This document shows positions 18,918-28,798 of a stretch of 64,000 nt of DNA, piece after piece. Position 1 is the first letter of the stretch, and every line of letters starts with the position of its first letter. A model generated the notes under the pieces. The model saw nothing but the letters and a program-made list of their open reading frames with translations. It had not been told where the DNA came from and did not search any database. The stretch is taken from positions 1-64,000 of the forward strand of contig CAYOAL010000021.1 in NCBI GenBank assembly GCA_964401935.1, written 5' to 3'. The position numbers and the translations under genes are program-made. The DNA is from JAPYTK01 sp964401935. GTDB taxonomy: Bacteria; Myxococcota_A; Polyangia; Polyangiales; Polyangiaceae.

Positions 18918-21900
18918 ATGCTCTCCCCGCTCGTGACGACCGCTCTCTCCGATGACCTGATCGCGAAGGTGGTGAGCTCCCACCCGGTGCCGATCGCGGA
19001 CGCGATGGCCGCCCTCGCCGCCGCCGACAACCCGTTCGAGCAGCGCGACCGCGTGGTGGAGACGTTCCGCGCCTGCCTGCGGTGGTTGGCCGGCACCGCC
19101 CTCGCCGCCCGGCTGCAGTACGGCGGGGGCCCCGGGCCACAGAGCCCCCAGCTCCACGAGATGCTGCGCTCGCTCCGCAGCCGCGGCCTCACCGACGGAC
19201 AGTGGCTCTCGCTCCTCCGTGAGCTCTTGCGGCCGTGGGCTCAGACCGTCGACGCCCACCCGCTGCCCGCCCTCGTAACGCTCTTTCACAAGAAGAAGGC
19301 GCGGCTCCCCAAGGTGATCGACGAGCTGCTCGTGATGCGCAAGGCCGAGACGGTGGCCCACGGCGCGACCGGATCGCGTCGGGAGCTCGGCGCCATCCTC
19401 GCCAAGCGCCTCCCTCAGCTCGGCGAGCTCCTCGAGCTCACCGACGCGCTCTGGGAGCGCGCCCGCGTGGTGCGGCCGCTCGATGACCACACCGCCCAGC
19501 TCCTCATGGGGGCCACCCCCGCCGCGGGTCGTTTTCGCCGCGTCCAGCTCTCCCAGCCCGCGCCCCGAGGAGAGCTCCTCCTGCTCGACGGCGCCGTGCC
19601 CCGCCTGGCCCTCCATCCGCTGTTCGTCGTGGAGGCGCCCAACCCGGGGGCGATGGAGGAGCTCTTCACCCTCGATCGCGGCGGCAAGCGAGGCGCGGTG
19701 TTCGTCGCCTTCCCGTCGATGGCGGAGCGCACGCTCCCCAACGTGTGGGACGCCCTCGCGGAGCTCTTCGGCGCCGAGGAGCCAACGGCCGCGACCGGCG
19801 CGACCGAGGGCCGCCCGTTCCGCGGCCTCGCGAGCTTTGGCCCCGAGCACGCCAGCGTGTTCTTCGGTCGCGAGGAGCAGGCCGAGACCCTCGCCAACCG
19901 GATTCGTCGGGTGGGCATGCTCACGCTGACGGGGCCGAGCGGCGCGGGGAAGACCTCGCTGTTGCAAGCGGGGACCCTCCCTCGCATCCGTGAGCTCGCG
20001 TCGGTGGTCGTGCGGCCCGGACGCGCCCCGCTCCGGGCCCTCGGCGCTGCTCTCGGCGCGCTGCCCGACGCGGCGCCCACCGACGCGGCGCCTGCCGACG
20101 CGGCGGCCTCCGACCCGCCCCGCTGGCTCGCGGCCCTGCTCGCCGAGGCCACGCCGGACCGAGCGAAATGGCTCGAAGCGATCGCGTGCGCCATCACCGA
20201 GCGCCGCGTCGTGCTCGTGATCGATCAGGCCGAGGAGCTCCTCACCTTGTGCAAGGAGCCCGAGGAGCGCAGCGCCTTCGGGGGTCTCCTGGCTGCGCTC
20301 GCCGAGGCCGGCGCGGCGCGGGTGGTGCTCTCGGTGCGAGACGATTTCTTCGCGCGCCTCGGAGCGATCGACGGCCTCCGCGATCTCTACAACCGCGAGG
20401 TGGAGGTGGTCGCGACGCCCGACCGCGACGCGCTCGCCCGCACCGTGCTCGCCCCCCTCGAGGCGTTCGGCTTCGCGCTCGAGGATCCCGAGCTCCTCGT
20501 GGCGATGGTGGAAGCGGTGGAGCACGAGCCGGCCGCGCTCGCCCTCCTCTCGTTCTCCGCCGACCGCCTCTGGGAGCTCCGGGACCGCCGCTGGAAGCGA
20601 CTCACGTGGGAGGCGTATCACGCGATCGGGGGGGTCGCCGGCGCGCTGGCGTCTCACGCCGACGGCGTGCTCGAGCGTATGACCCCGGCCCAGCGCGGCG
20701 CCGCGCGCCGCGTGCTGTTGCGCCTGGTCACACCGGAGCGCACGCGAGCAGTGGTGGCGCGGTCGGCCCTCGTCGAGGCGGGCGCGGATCAGGGCGCGGC
20801 GGTGGTCGGGCGCCTCACCGAGGAGCGGCTCTTGGCCGTGCGCGAGGCCACCGGAGACGACGCAGAGCTCGAGCTCGTGCACGAGGCGCTGATCGGCCAC
20901 TGGAGCTCGCTCAGGGCGTGGCTCGGCGCCGACGAGGAGGGACAGCGCCTCTCGCACGCCCTCGGCCGCGCCGCACGAGAGTGGGCCGAACGCGGCGAGA
21001 CCCGCGCGCTCTTGTGGCGGGACGAGGTGCTCGAGGACCTGCTCCGCTGGCGACGGCGGGCCGATCCCGTGCTCACCGAGGTGGAGGCGCGCTTCGCCAC
21101 CGCGAGCGAGCGCGAGGAGCGCCGACGACGCCTCCTCCGACGAGGCCTGGCCGGCGCGGCCCTCGTGACCGCCGTCGTGACGTCGGCGGTGCTGTTCGTG
21201 CTCTGGCGCGACGCGGTGGACGCTAGAAATCGTGCCGAAATAAGAGGACTGGTGGCGCAGGCTCGCGAGCGAGAGCCGCGCGGCGAGGTGGCCGAAGCGG
21301 CGGCGCTCTACCGCGCCGCGAGCGCGCTCGACACGTCGCTCGGGAGTGTGGACGTGTCGTCGGAGGTGCTGCGACTCGGCCTCGGCCACGTGCTCGGACG
21401 CGAGCTACCCGGGCATCGAGGGCCGGTGTGGCGCGTCGCGTTCAGCCCGAGCGGCGAGCTCGTGGCGACCGCCTCGGTCGACGGCACCCTGCGGCTGTGG
21501 GACGTGGCGACGGGCACGCCACGACACGAGCTCGCGGGGCACGCGGCGATCGTGGAGGCGGCGCTGTTCACGGCGGACGGCGCGCGCGTGGTGACCGCGT
21601 CTGGCAGCCTCACCGAGCCACGCGGTGAGGTGTTCGTGTGGGACGTCAAGAGCGGGAAGAGAGTGCGCTCCCTCGCCGGCCACACCGCTCCGGTGCTGCG
21701 GCTCGCGGAGGGCCCCGGCTGGCTCGCCAGCGCCTCGCGCGACAAGACGGTGCGGCTGTGGCATGCCGACACCGGGGAGCTGTTGCACGTGCTCGCCCAC
21801 GACGCGCCGATCACCGACCTCGCCGCCTGTGGCGGGCGCGTGGTCAGCGGGAGTGGGAGCGAGGCTCGGGTGTGGGACGCCGCCACCGGAGCGCTCCTCC

Positions 21901-23477
21901 ACGTGCTCGGCGGACACGGCGACGGGGTGCTGCGCCTGTCGGTCTCGGATGAGGCGGCGGCGCTGTTGATCGTAGGGGCCACGCGCGGCACGACCCGGGT
22001 GTGGGACCTGAAGCGCGGCCTGCTCCGGCTCGAGCTCGCACATCCCAGCGAGGCGGTGGCCGCTGCCCCCGACGGCACGACGGTCGCGACCGCCCATGGC
22101 GACGGCGTGGTGCGCCTCTTCCGTCTCGCCGAGGGCGACGCGGGGGTGGAGCTCGTGCTGCATCGCGAGGCGGTGAGCGCGCTCGCCTTCGGCGCAGACG
22201 GGTCGCAGCTGGTGTCCGCGGCCGGCTCCGAGGTCGCCGTGTGGAGCGTGGCCGACGCGGTGCTCGAGAACCGCTACGCGGGGCACCGCGAGGTGGTCCA
22301 CGACGTCGCCCTCAGCGGCTCGCTGTTGGCCACCGGCGCGGCGGATCGGTCGCTGCGTCTGTTCGAGGCGCACCGCCGACCGCGCTTCGCGACGCGGCGG
22401 GCCGAGCCGGTCGCGGTGAGCCACGCCGCCGGCGCTGGGCGGCTGCTCTTCGTCTTTGGCAACGGCGCGCTGGTCGTACGGGACGGCGAGGTGGAGACGG
22501 CGACCGCCCTCCGCGGGGGGGCCACCGGCGGCTGGCTCGACCGCGACACCTTTCTGGTCAGCGACGAGCGCGGACTGCACGCGTTCGACGCGGCCGGCGC
22601 GCCGCGCGGGTCGTTCGCCGCGCTCCGCGGGGCCCGCGCGTCGTTCGGCGCCGGGCGCTTCGCCCTCCTCGACGAGACCTCGCGACGCGTCGTGGTGGGC
22701 GACCTCGAGGGGAGCTGTTCGCTCAGCGCGCTCGAGGGGCTCGACACCCCGCGCACCCGCGTGGCCCTCAGCCCCGCCGGCGATCGGGTGGTGGTGGCGC
22801 ACGGTCGCAGCGCGCAGCTGTTCGGAGCCGACTGCACCGCCGGCCCCGCGCTCGCAGGGCACGAGGCGGAGGTGGCGGCGGTGAGCTGGTCGCCGAGCGG
22901 ACGTTGGGTCGCCACCACGAGCCGCCACACCGCGCGGCTCTGGGACGCCGAGAGCGGAGCGTCCATGCACATCCTCACCGGCCACCAGCGCACCGTGACC
23001 GCGGCGAGCGTGTCCACCGACGAGAAGCTCGTCGCGACCGCCTCGCTCGACGGCAAGCTGCGCCTGTTCGAGCTCGCGCACGGGCAGCTCGTCGCCACCC
23101 TCGACGGCGGCGCCGAGCCCACGCGCTGGGCTGTGTGGAGCCCCGACGGCCGCCGCCTCGCCAGCGCCGGGGACGGCCCCGACGTGCTCGTGTGGGACGT
23201 CGCGCAGGGCAAGCTCATCGAGCGCCTGAGCCTCGGCGGCGGCCGGACCGCCGCCCTCTCGTTCGTCGGCATCGAGCTCGGTGTTGCCGCGGCGGGGGGC
23301 GCGATGGGGCTCTTCGCCACCCCCGAGCCCGAGCCCGCAGACGCTCTCCGCGCCATCGGCGTGCGCTCCAACGTCCGGGTGTGCAGGCACGACCAGACGC
23401 CGGTGCCGGTGCTGCCGTTCCCCGAGCCGAGCAGCCCCTGGGCTCCCGCCGCGGCCTGCGCCACGAGGGGGCGGTGA
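18918..23477 (+). CDS. nSTAND1 ATPase with WD40 repeats
   Basis: 1519 residues. The N-terminal 280 residues are helical and unrecognised. The STAND NTPase domain starts after the GRPFRGLASFGPEHASVFFGRE linker: Walker A GPSGAGKTSLLQAG near residue 340, Walker B VVLVIDQAEELL near 435. A winged-helix/helical arm follows, then a membrane helix (LAGAALVTAVVTSAVLFVLW, about 745-763). From about 830 there are WD40 repeats (GHRGPVWRVAFSPSGELVATAS, TLRLWDVATG), many degenerate in the middle. STAND proteins are switches that oligomerise on ligand binding, with WD40 as sensor. Without a kinase or nuclease, the output domain here must be the N-terminal region. Start ATG 18918 has no strong ribosome site. 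Confidence 0.9.
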   Translation: MLSPLVTTALSDDLIAKVVSSHPVPIADAMAALAAADNPFEQRDRVVETFRACLRWLAGTALAARLQYGGGPGPQSPQLHEMLRSLRSRGLTDGQWLSLLRELLRPWAQTVDAHPLPALVTLFHKKKARLPKVIDELLVMRKAETVAHGATGSRRELGAILAKRLPQLGELLELTDALWERARVVRPLDDHTAQLLMGATPAAGRFRRVQLSQPAPRGELLLLDGAVPRLALHPLFVVEAPNPGAMEELFTLDRGGKRGAVFVAFPSMAERTLPNVWDALAELFGAEEPTAATGATEGRPFRGLASFGPEHASVFFGREEQAETLANRIRRVGMLTLTGPSGAGKTSLLQAGTLPRIRELASVVVRPGRAPLRALGAALGALPDAAPTDAAPADAAASDPPRWLAALLAEATPDRAKWLEAIACAITERRVVLVIDQAEELLTLCKEPEERSAFGGLLAALAEAGAARVVLSVRDDFFARLGAIDGLRDLYNREVEVVATPDRDALARTVLAPLEAFGFALEDPELLVAMVEAVEHEPAALALLSFSADRLWELRDRRWKRLTWEAYHAIGGVAGALASHADGVLERMTPAQRGAARRVLLRLVTPERTRAVVARSALVEAGADQGAAVVGRLTEERLLAVREATGDDAELELVHEALIGHWSSLRAWLGADEEGQRLSHALGRAAREWAERGETRALLWRDEVLEDLLRWRRRADPVLTEVEARFATASEREERRRRLLRRGLAGAALVTAVVTSAVLFVLWRDAVDARNRAEIRGLVAQAREREPRGEVAEAAALYRAASALDTSLGSVDVSSEVLRLGLGHVLGRELPGHRGPVWRVAFSPSGELVATASVDGTLRLWDVATGTPRHELAGHAAIVEAALFTADGARVVTASGSLTEPRGEVFVWDVKSGKRVRSLAGHTAPVLRLAEGPGWLASASRDKTVRLWHADTGELLHVLAHDAPITDLAACGGRVVSGSGSEARVWDAATGALLHVLGGHGDGVLRLSVSDEAAALLIVGATRGTTRVWDLKRGLLRLELAHPSEAVAAAPDGTTVATAHGDGVVRLFRLAEGDAGVELVLHREAVSALAFGADGSQLVSAAGSEVAVWSVADAVLENRYAGHREVVHDVALSGSLLATGAADRSLRLFEAHRRPRFATRRAEPVAVSHAAGAGRLLFVFGNGALVVRDGEVETATALRGGATGGWLDRDTFLVSDERGLHAFDAAGAPRGSFAALRGARASFGAGRFALLDETSRRVVVGDLEGSCSLSALEGLDTPRTRVALSPAGDRVVVAHGRSAQLFGADCTAGPALAGHEAEVAAVSWSPSGRWVATTSRHTARLWDAESGASMHILTGHQRTVTAASVSTDEKLVATASLDGKLRLFELAHGQLVATLDGGAEPTRWAVWSPDGRRLASAGDGPDVLVWDVAQGKLIERLSLGGGRTAALSFVGIELGVAAAGGAMGLFATPEPEPADALRAIGVRSNVRVCRHDQTPVPVLPFPEPSSPWAPAAACATRGR

Positions 23478-23597
23478 CCGCGACGGTGGCCGTCAACATC
23501 CTGCCTGGTAGGTGGCTCAGAGTGGCCCATCACCCCTCGACGAATCGCTCGGTTCGCCTGCGTGATCCGTGGTCCGAAGCTTGCAGGCGCGCTCGCC

Positions 23598-24293
23598 ATG
23601 TCACGCGTTCGCACCCCCTCTTCGCCCTCGCGCCTGCGCTCTCCTTTCCTCGTCACCCTCTCGACGCTGTCGGTGGCCGGCGTCTCGCTCGCCGGCGGCT
23701 GCGGCGGCGAGATCGTGTTCACCGAGACCAGCTCGAGCAGCGCCAGCGGCTCCGGCGGCGCGACGAGCAGCGCCTCCGGCCCCGGCACCACCGCCAGCTC
23801 GAGCAACGGCACGAGCGTGGGCGGCTCCACCTCGGTCTCGAGCGGCGTGGGGGGCAGCAACCCGGTCTACTGCCCGGCCGAGCCACCCAGCGTCTACGAC
23901 ACCTGCACCATCCATCCGGACGAGGCGTGCTTCTACACGCTGGGGTGCCAGAGCGGCCCCGTTCAGCTCGGCTTCATCTGCAGAGAGGGACGCCAAGGGT
24001 GGGACGTGATGCACCACGACTGCGCGTATGAGTACGACTCCTGTCCCGGCACCGAGCTCTACTGCTCGGGACAGTGGTGGCTGCCGGAAGGCACCAACCC
24101 CCCTGCACCCTGCCCCAACCCAGGACCTGCGGAGGGCTCCGAGTGCTACTCGGGAGGCTTCGGCGGGGTGCACGAAAAGTGCGGCTACATGTGTGACGTC
24201 GAAGGGCAGAGCGTGTGGACGGTCGCCACTTGCACCCCCCCCGACATCTACGAGCAAGGGGTTTGGGAGTACGACGGCGCCTGCGACCCGTGA
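23598..24293 (+). CDS. cysteine-rich lipoprotein
   Basis: 231 residues. The signal peptide ends at VSLAGGC (lipobox AGGC), with a twin-Arg-free N-terminus rich in Arg/Ser. A Ser/Gly/Thr linker of about 50 residues (SSSSASGSGGATSSASG) is followed by a compact domain of about 140 residues with paired Cys: CPAEPPSVYDTC, CGYMCDVEG. The domain family is unknown; the linker style is typical of myxobacterial surface lipoproteins. Its last 46 bases overlap the 3' end of the convergent AAA+ gene. Confidence 0.75.
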   Translation: MSRVRTPSSPSRLRSPFLVTLSTLSVAGVSLAGGCGGEIVFTETSSSSASGSGGATSSASGPGTTASSSNGTSVGGSTSVSSGVGGSNPVYCPAEPPSVYDTCTIHPDEACFYTLGCQSGPVQLGFICREGRQGWDVMHHDCAYEYDSCPGTELYCSGQWWLPEGTNPPAPCPNPGPAEGSECYSGGFGGVHEKCGYMCDVEGQSVWTVATCTPPDIYEQGVWEYDGACDP

Positions 24294-26869
24294 CGCCGCC
24301 GCGGGGCGCGAGCCCGCACCGCGACCCCCCCCGCGTCGCCTGCCTCCACCCTCGCCACCGAGCCCTCCGTGAGCTCACGACGTAGGATCATGTCGGCGAG
24401 GGGCGCCTCCACCCAGCGCGTGATCGCGCGCCGCATCGGCCGCGCGCCGAGCTCGGCGTCGAAGCCACCGCTCTCGAGGAGCGCGTCGATCGCCGCGTCG
24501 TCCACCTCGAGCCCGATCCCCCGGAGCTCGAGGGAGCGCGCGAGGCCCTCGAGGAGGCGGCGGGCGATGACGTGCACGTCCTTCTTCTCGAGGTGGCGGA
24601 AGAACAACACCTCGTCGATGCGGTTGTAGAGCTCGGGGGGAAGCGTCGCGCGCGCGGCCGACACCGCCACGTCTCGCAGCGCATCGGTGCCTTTCTTGGC
24701 CGTGCGGGCTCCGAAGCCCACGCGCCGCTCGTTGAGCGCGCTCGAGAGCTCGACCGCGCCGATGTTGGAGGTGAGCACGATCACCGTGTTGGTGAGATCG
24801 ACGGTGCGGCCGCGACCGTCGGTGAGCCGCCCCTCGTCGAACACCTGCAGGAACGCCTGCAGCACGTCGCGGTGCGCCTTCTCGATCTCGTCGAGGAGCA
24901 CCACCTGATAAGGACGGCGCCGCACCGCCTCAGTGAGCAGGCCCCCCGCGTCGTGGCCGATGTAGCCCGGCGGCGCACCGATGAGACGCGCCACCGCGTG
25001 CGCCTCTGCGTACTCGCTCATGTCGAGGCGCGTCATCGCGTCGGGTGAGCCGAAGAGCACCTCGGCCACTGCCTTCGCGGTCTCGGTCTTCCCCACCCCC
25101 GTGGGTCCGAGCAGGAGGAACGTGCCCACCGGCCGGCGCCCGCGAAGCCCCGCCGCGTTCCGTCGCAGCACGGCCGCGATGCGACCGCAGGCCTCGTCGT
25201 GACCGATCACCCGCGCCTGCAAGAGCTGCTCGAGATCGAGCATGCGCTCGTGATCGGTCTGGGTGAGGCGCTCGACGGGCACCTCGGCCATCTCGGACAC
25301 CACCTCCGCGACGTGCTCGATGTCGACCTCCGGCCGACGCTCCCCCGCGGCGCGACGGCGCCGGCGGGCGCCCGCGAGATCGAGCAGCGACACCGCCTTG
25401 TCGGGGAGCGCGCGGCCCGGCAGGTAGCGAATCGACCACGCCACCGACACCGCGATCGCCTCGTCGGTGAAGCGCACGCGGTGATGCTTGCCGAGCGCGG
25501 ACGCCACCTTGCGCAGCAGGAGGAACGCGTCCGCCTCCGAGGGCTCTTCGACCGGCACCTCGGTGAAGCGTCGCGCGAGCGCCGGATCCGTCTCGACCAG
25601 GCGCCGAAAGTCGGCGGTGGAGGTGGCCCCCACGATGGGCAGCTCGCCGAGCGCGAGCGCGGCCTTCAGCTCCGCGATGGCCTCGTCTCCCGTGTCGAGC
25701 AGCTCGTGCAGCTCGTCGACGAACACCACCAGCGCCCCGTTCGCGTCCTTCACCTCGGCGCGCACGTCGGCGAGACGCTCGGCGAGGGACCCGCGCGTGC
25801 CGGTGCCGGCGAGCAGCTCGGCCACCGGCAGCTCGATGAGCCGCTTGCCCGCCTTGCCGAGCGAGTCGGCGAGCGCGTGCGCCACGCTCGTCTTGCCCAC
25901 GCCGGCGGGACCGGTGAGGACGGGGTTGTTGGCGCGGCGCTTGGCGAGGATGTCGAGGGCCTGTTCGACCTCGCGCTCGCGCCCGATCACCGGCTCGAGC
26001 TCGCCCGCGCGCGCGGCCTGCGTGAGATCGCGCCCGATGGAAGCGAGCATCGGAAAGGTCTCCCGATCGAGCGGCGCCGCGCCCGCCGGCAGAGCTTTGG
26101 CCGGCGCCGGAGAGAGCTCGACGGGAGCCGGCGGTGGCGGGACGTCGACCGGGATCTTGGCGTCGACGCCGGCTGGCGGCGCGAGCGGCGCGTTGGGGAT
26201 CGGCGACACGGCGACCGCGGTGGGCTTCGCCTTTCGGAGCGGCGGGACGAGGGGCACCTCCACCGCGCCGCCCTTGCGCTTGGCGCGCCGTCGCTTCGGA
26301 GGGTTGGGGATCGCGGGTCGCGCCGGCGGCGGCTCCATCACCGGCGGACTGGGAGCCACGCTCGCCCGCGCGCCTGTCGGCTCTTCGTGGGCCCGCGCGG
26401 CCCGCGGCGGCGAGACCACCCCGAGGGCGATGCGGGTCACCGCCGCGCGCAGGCGGGGGATCTCGGTGCCGAGGCTCACCAGGGCGCGGTGGGCCGCGTA
26501 GCCACGGTTGGCGAGCAGCGCGAGGAGCACGTGCACGCCACCCGGCTGCTCGGGTGCGGCCGGCCGGCAGTCCATCCGCTTGCTCGGGAACGCCTCGCGA
26601 CTCGGCACCGCAGCCCGGCGCGCGATCTGGCGCGCGGCGGCGAACGACTCTTCGATCGCGTCCTCGGTGGTCTCCTCCAGGCCTCGCGCGACGGCCAGCA
26701 TGCGGTCGACCTCGAGGTTGCGCTGCTCGAGGAGCCGCGCCGCGGGTCCGCCCCGATCGATCACGGCCGCGAGCAGGTGGGCGGTGTTGAGGCTCTCACC
26801 CTGTCGATCGGCGATTTCGCGCGCCAGACGTCGCAGGGCGGTGAGGTCCGACTCGGACAGACGGCTCAT
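24248..26869 (-). CDS. ClpABC-like double AAA+ ATPase
   Basis: 873 residues from ATG 26869. A Clp-N-like helical domain (about 1-150) precedes a long Pro/Ala/Lys-rich linker (about 165-270). D1 has Walker A GPAGVGKTSVAHA (near 320) and Walker B LVVFVDELHELL; D2 has Walker A GPTGVGKTETAKA (near 588), Walker B VVLLDEIEKAH and pore loop GYIGHDAGG. There is no ClpB middle domain. The usual D1 pore-loop motif KYRG is replaced by GTRG in LLAGTGTRGSLAERL. D2 has RRVGFGAR where ClpA/ClpC carry the ClpP-docking loop. It may unfold proteins for ClpP or act as a specialised chaperone. The gene overlaps the convergent lipoprotein gene by 46 bases. Confidence 0.88.
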   Translation of the reverse strand: MSRLSESDLTALRRLAREIADRQGESLNTAHLLAAVIDRGGPAARLLEQRNLEVDRMLAVARGLEETTEDAIEESFAAARQIARRAAVPSREAFPSKRMDCRPAAPEQPGGVHVLLALLANRGYAAHRALVSLGTEIPRLRAAVTRIALGVVSPPRAARAHEEPTGARASVAPSPPVMEPPPARPAIPNPPKRRRAKRKGGAVEVPLVPPLRKAKPTAVAVSPIPNAPLAPPAGVDAKIPVDVPPPPAPVELSPAPAKALPAGAAPLDRETFPMLASIGRDLTQAARAGELEPVIGREREVEQALDILAKRRANNPVLTGPAGVGKTSVAHALADSLGKAGKRLIELPVAELLAGTGTRGSLAERLADVRAEVKDANGALVVFVDELHELLDTGDEAIAELKAALALGELPIVGATSTADFRRLVETDPALARRFTEVPVEEPSEADAFLLLRKVASALGKHHRVRFTDEAIAVSVAWSIRYLPGRALPDKAVSLLDLAGARRRRRAAGERRPEVDIEHVAEVVSEMAEVPVERLTQTDHERMLDLEQLLQARVIGHDEACGRIAAVLRRNAAGLRGRRPVGTFLLLGPTGVGKTETAKAVAEVLFGSPDAMTRLDMSEYAEAHAVARLIGAPPGYIGHDAGGLLTEAVRRRPYQVVLLDEIEKAHRDVLQAFLQVFDEGRLTDGRGRTVDLTNTVIVLTSNIGAVELSSALNERRVGFGARTAKKGTDALRDVAVSAARATLPPELYNRIDEVLFFRHLEKKDVHVIARRLLEGLARSLELRGIGLEVDDAAIDALLESGGFDAELGARPMRRAITRWVEAPLADMILRRELTEGSVARVEAGDAGGVAVRARAPRRRHGSQAPSYSQTPCS

Positions 26870-26926
26870 GGGCCACGATTGTTCGCACACTTGCCTACAT
26901 CGGGCCAACAAGCGGCGACCGCCGCG

Positions 26927-27108
26927 TCAGCTCCGCTCGTAGCGCACCGCGCGCCGCTCGGTGAGGGGCCAGGCGAAGCTCTGCCCGCGCTCGCCTCCCG
27001 GGCCGCCCCCCCGGACGAGCTCGGGGCCGCGCGGGGGCCGCCGGTCTGGGCCCCCAACGCGGCCTCCGTTGCCTCGAGCACACGCTCGACTCGGTCACGG
27101 AGCTTCAT
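26927..27108 (-). pseudogene. small gene interrupted in a G7 tract
   Basis: Frame 1 starts ATG 27108 (MKLRDRVERVLEATEAALGA) with GC-rich third positions. After the run of seven G (27012-27006, minus strand) the good coding signal moves to another frame, ending GERGQSFAWPLTERRAVRYERS at the TGA 26927-26929. One extra G would join them into about 60 residues. As written, frame 1 continues with atypical codons to a TGA at 26866-26868 that overlaps the Clp-like start as ATGA. It may be a sequencing error, a phase-variable tract, programmed frameshifting or decay. No family recognised. Confidence 0.4.
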
Positions 27109-27470
27109 GTATGCATTTTCCCTACGTGGCTACATCAATATGGATATTTTTCACCTCAGCTGGATTTCATGGTTCCTCTGAGGTCCTCTCTTGTGCCGCT
27201 ACAAGCATCTGAAATCACGTCCCGACGCGCCCCTCCGCAGGGACTTTGGAAAAATAGAGTGAGACAAGACGAGGCGGCACGCCACATGCAGTCCAAAGCG
27301 GAGCCCAGGAGCCGCACGGGGCCGAGGTGTGCTGGAGGCCGCAGCGCAACCACCAAAGTGGACAGTCGTCGGAACGAGTCGCCCCCTGGCAAAAAGAATC
27401 GTCGATAATCAACGCTGCGTTTCCTTCGCCCCCTCCTCAATCCTTCGAAACGTCGGAACGAATTCCCAAC
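27109..27470. other. AT-richer divergent intergenic region
   Basis: There is no convincing gene; the open frames lack coding character. The first 70 bases are unusually AT-rich (ATGGATATTTTTCACC) and probably hold the promoter of the minus-strand genes. The rest leads to the operon at 27471. I could not assign exact promoter boxes with confidence. Confidence 0.5.
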
Positions 27471-28796
27471 ATGGATCGAAGCATGGTCAAAAAGCGTGGT
27501 CTGCTCCTCGCCTCGGTCGCGCTCCTCGCGGCCCAAGGGTGTGAGCGCCCCAATCCGAACAAGCTGTCGGGTGACGCCACAGCCCACGAAGACTGCCCCC
27601 CCATCAACCCCACCGGGGGACAGGGCAACAACGGGCAAGGCGCCAACACCGGCACCGGTGGCGCGGGCGGCACGATGCCCACCGCCAGCGAGCTCGACGA
27701 GCGCGACCTCGACTACAACCAGGCGCTCAAGGTCGCGAGCCTCAAGATCGTGGGTAACCTCCCCACCCTCGATCAGATCTACGAGCTCGCCAACGAGCCG
27801 GAGGCGACGCGGGCCGACAAGTACGCCGAGCTCGTCGACGAGATGATGAACGACGACCGGTTCGAGCGGAGGATGATCGCGTACTGGCGGAACGTGTTCA
27901 AGCAGTACGGCGACGGCGTCCCCATCGACGACGACGACAACGACGCGACGCCGCCGGTGGCGGTGCCGAGCCGCGAGACCGCCCCGGTCTTCGCCGCGCG
28001 CATGGTGGTCGAGGGTCGCCCCTTCACCGATCTGATGCTCGCGAGCGCCGACACCTGCCCCACCTACGACGAGGTGACCGGAACCTTCGTGTCCGGCGAC
28101 TGCGCCAACGGCGTCACCGTGGGCGTCCTCAGCGACCCCGGGACGCAGAGCTTGTTCTGGGGCAACCTCGCGTTCCGGCGCAACCGGTTCTTCCACGAGG
28201 TGTTCCTCTGCAAGAACGCCAACGCCCCCGGCGGCGCAGAGCCCACCGACACCCCGTCGGACGTCGGCCCCTGCGGCGAGGGCGCCCCTCCCGCCAACTA
28301 CAACTCCCCGTGGCCGATGGACAGCTTCGCGGGCGAGTGCAACGGCAGCCCGGTCGACTTCCACGAGTACAACGCCACCACGGTGTGCGCGAACTGCCAC
28401 GCGACGTGGAACCACCGCGCGCCGCTCTTCGCCAACTTCGATCGGTTCGGGATGCTCCAGGCCACGCCCCAGGTGCTCGTCCCGGTGGAGGGCTCGCCCT
28501 TCGCGGTGCGCGAAGACTGGCTCCCGGCCGGTGAGCCCACCGCCTGGAAGTTCGGGATGGTGGCGAACAACCTCCCGGAGCTCGGCCAGGTGATGGCCGG
28601 CGATCCGGAGGTGATCGCTTGCGGCGTGAAACGCATGTGGAACTACGCCATGTCTCGCGGTGACATCGTCGACAACGAGACGCCGGTCCCCACGTCGGTC
28701 ATCACCGACTTCATCGGCGACTTCGAAGCCAACAACTACAACATGAGGAAGCTCCTCACGGACATCCTCCTCTCCGACGACTTCGTGAGGTTCTAG
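27471..28796 (+). CDS. lipoprotein with a CxxCH haem-type motif (PSCyt-like)
   Basis: 441 residues; ATG 27471 chosen, ATG 27483 possible. The lipoprotein signal SVALLAAQGC is followed by a Gly/Asn/Thr linker and a helical region with the DUF1549-like wording DDRFERRMIAYWRNVFKQYG. A single CANCH motif (Cys306, Cys309, His310) could bind one c-type haem, and RFGMLQ after it is typical of such domains. The C-terminus (MRKLLTDILLSDDFVRF) resembles DUF1585/DUF1588 endings. These families occur in planctomycetes and myxobacteria beside DUF1501/1552 proteins. Their role is unproven. First gene of a tight three-gene operon. Confidence 0.8.
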   Translation: MDRSMVKKRGLLLASVALLAAQGCERPNPNKLSGDATAHEDCPPINPTGGQGNNGQGANTGTGGAGGTMPTASELDERDLDYNQALKVASLKIVGNLPTLDQIYELANEPEATRADKYAELVDEMMNDDRFERRMIAYWRNVFKQYGDGVPIDDDDNDATPPVAVPSRETAPVFAARMVVEGRPFTDLMLASADTCPTYDEVTGTFVSGDCANGVTVGVLSDPGTQSLFWGNLAFRRNRFFHEVFLCKNANAPGGAEPTDTPSDVGPCGEGAPPANYNSPWPMDSFAGECNGSPVDFHEYNATTVCANCHATWNHRAPLFANFDRFGMLQATPQVLVPVEGSPFAVREDWLPAGEPTAWKFGMVANNLPELGQVMAGDPEVIACGVKRMWNYAMSRGDIVDNETPVPTSVITDFIGDFEANNYNMRKLLTDILLSDDFVRF

Positions 28797-28798
28797 CC

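Noticed and set aside
27169..27408. Plus-strand 79-codon frame before the three-gene operon
   Set aside because: The translation is Arg/Ser-rich without domain features, and the region is an AT-richer intergenic gap.
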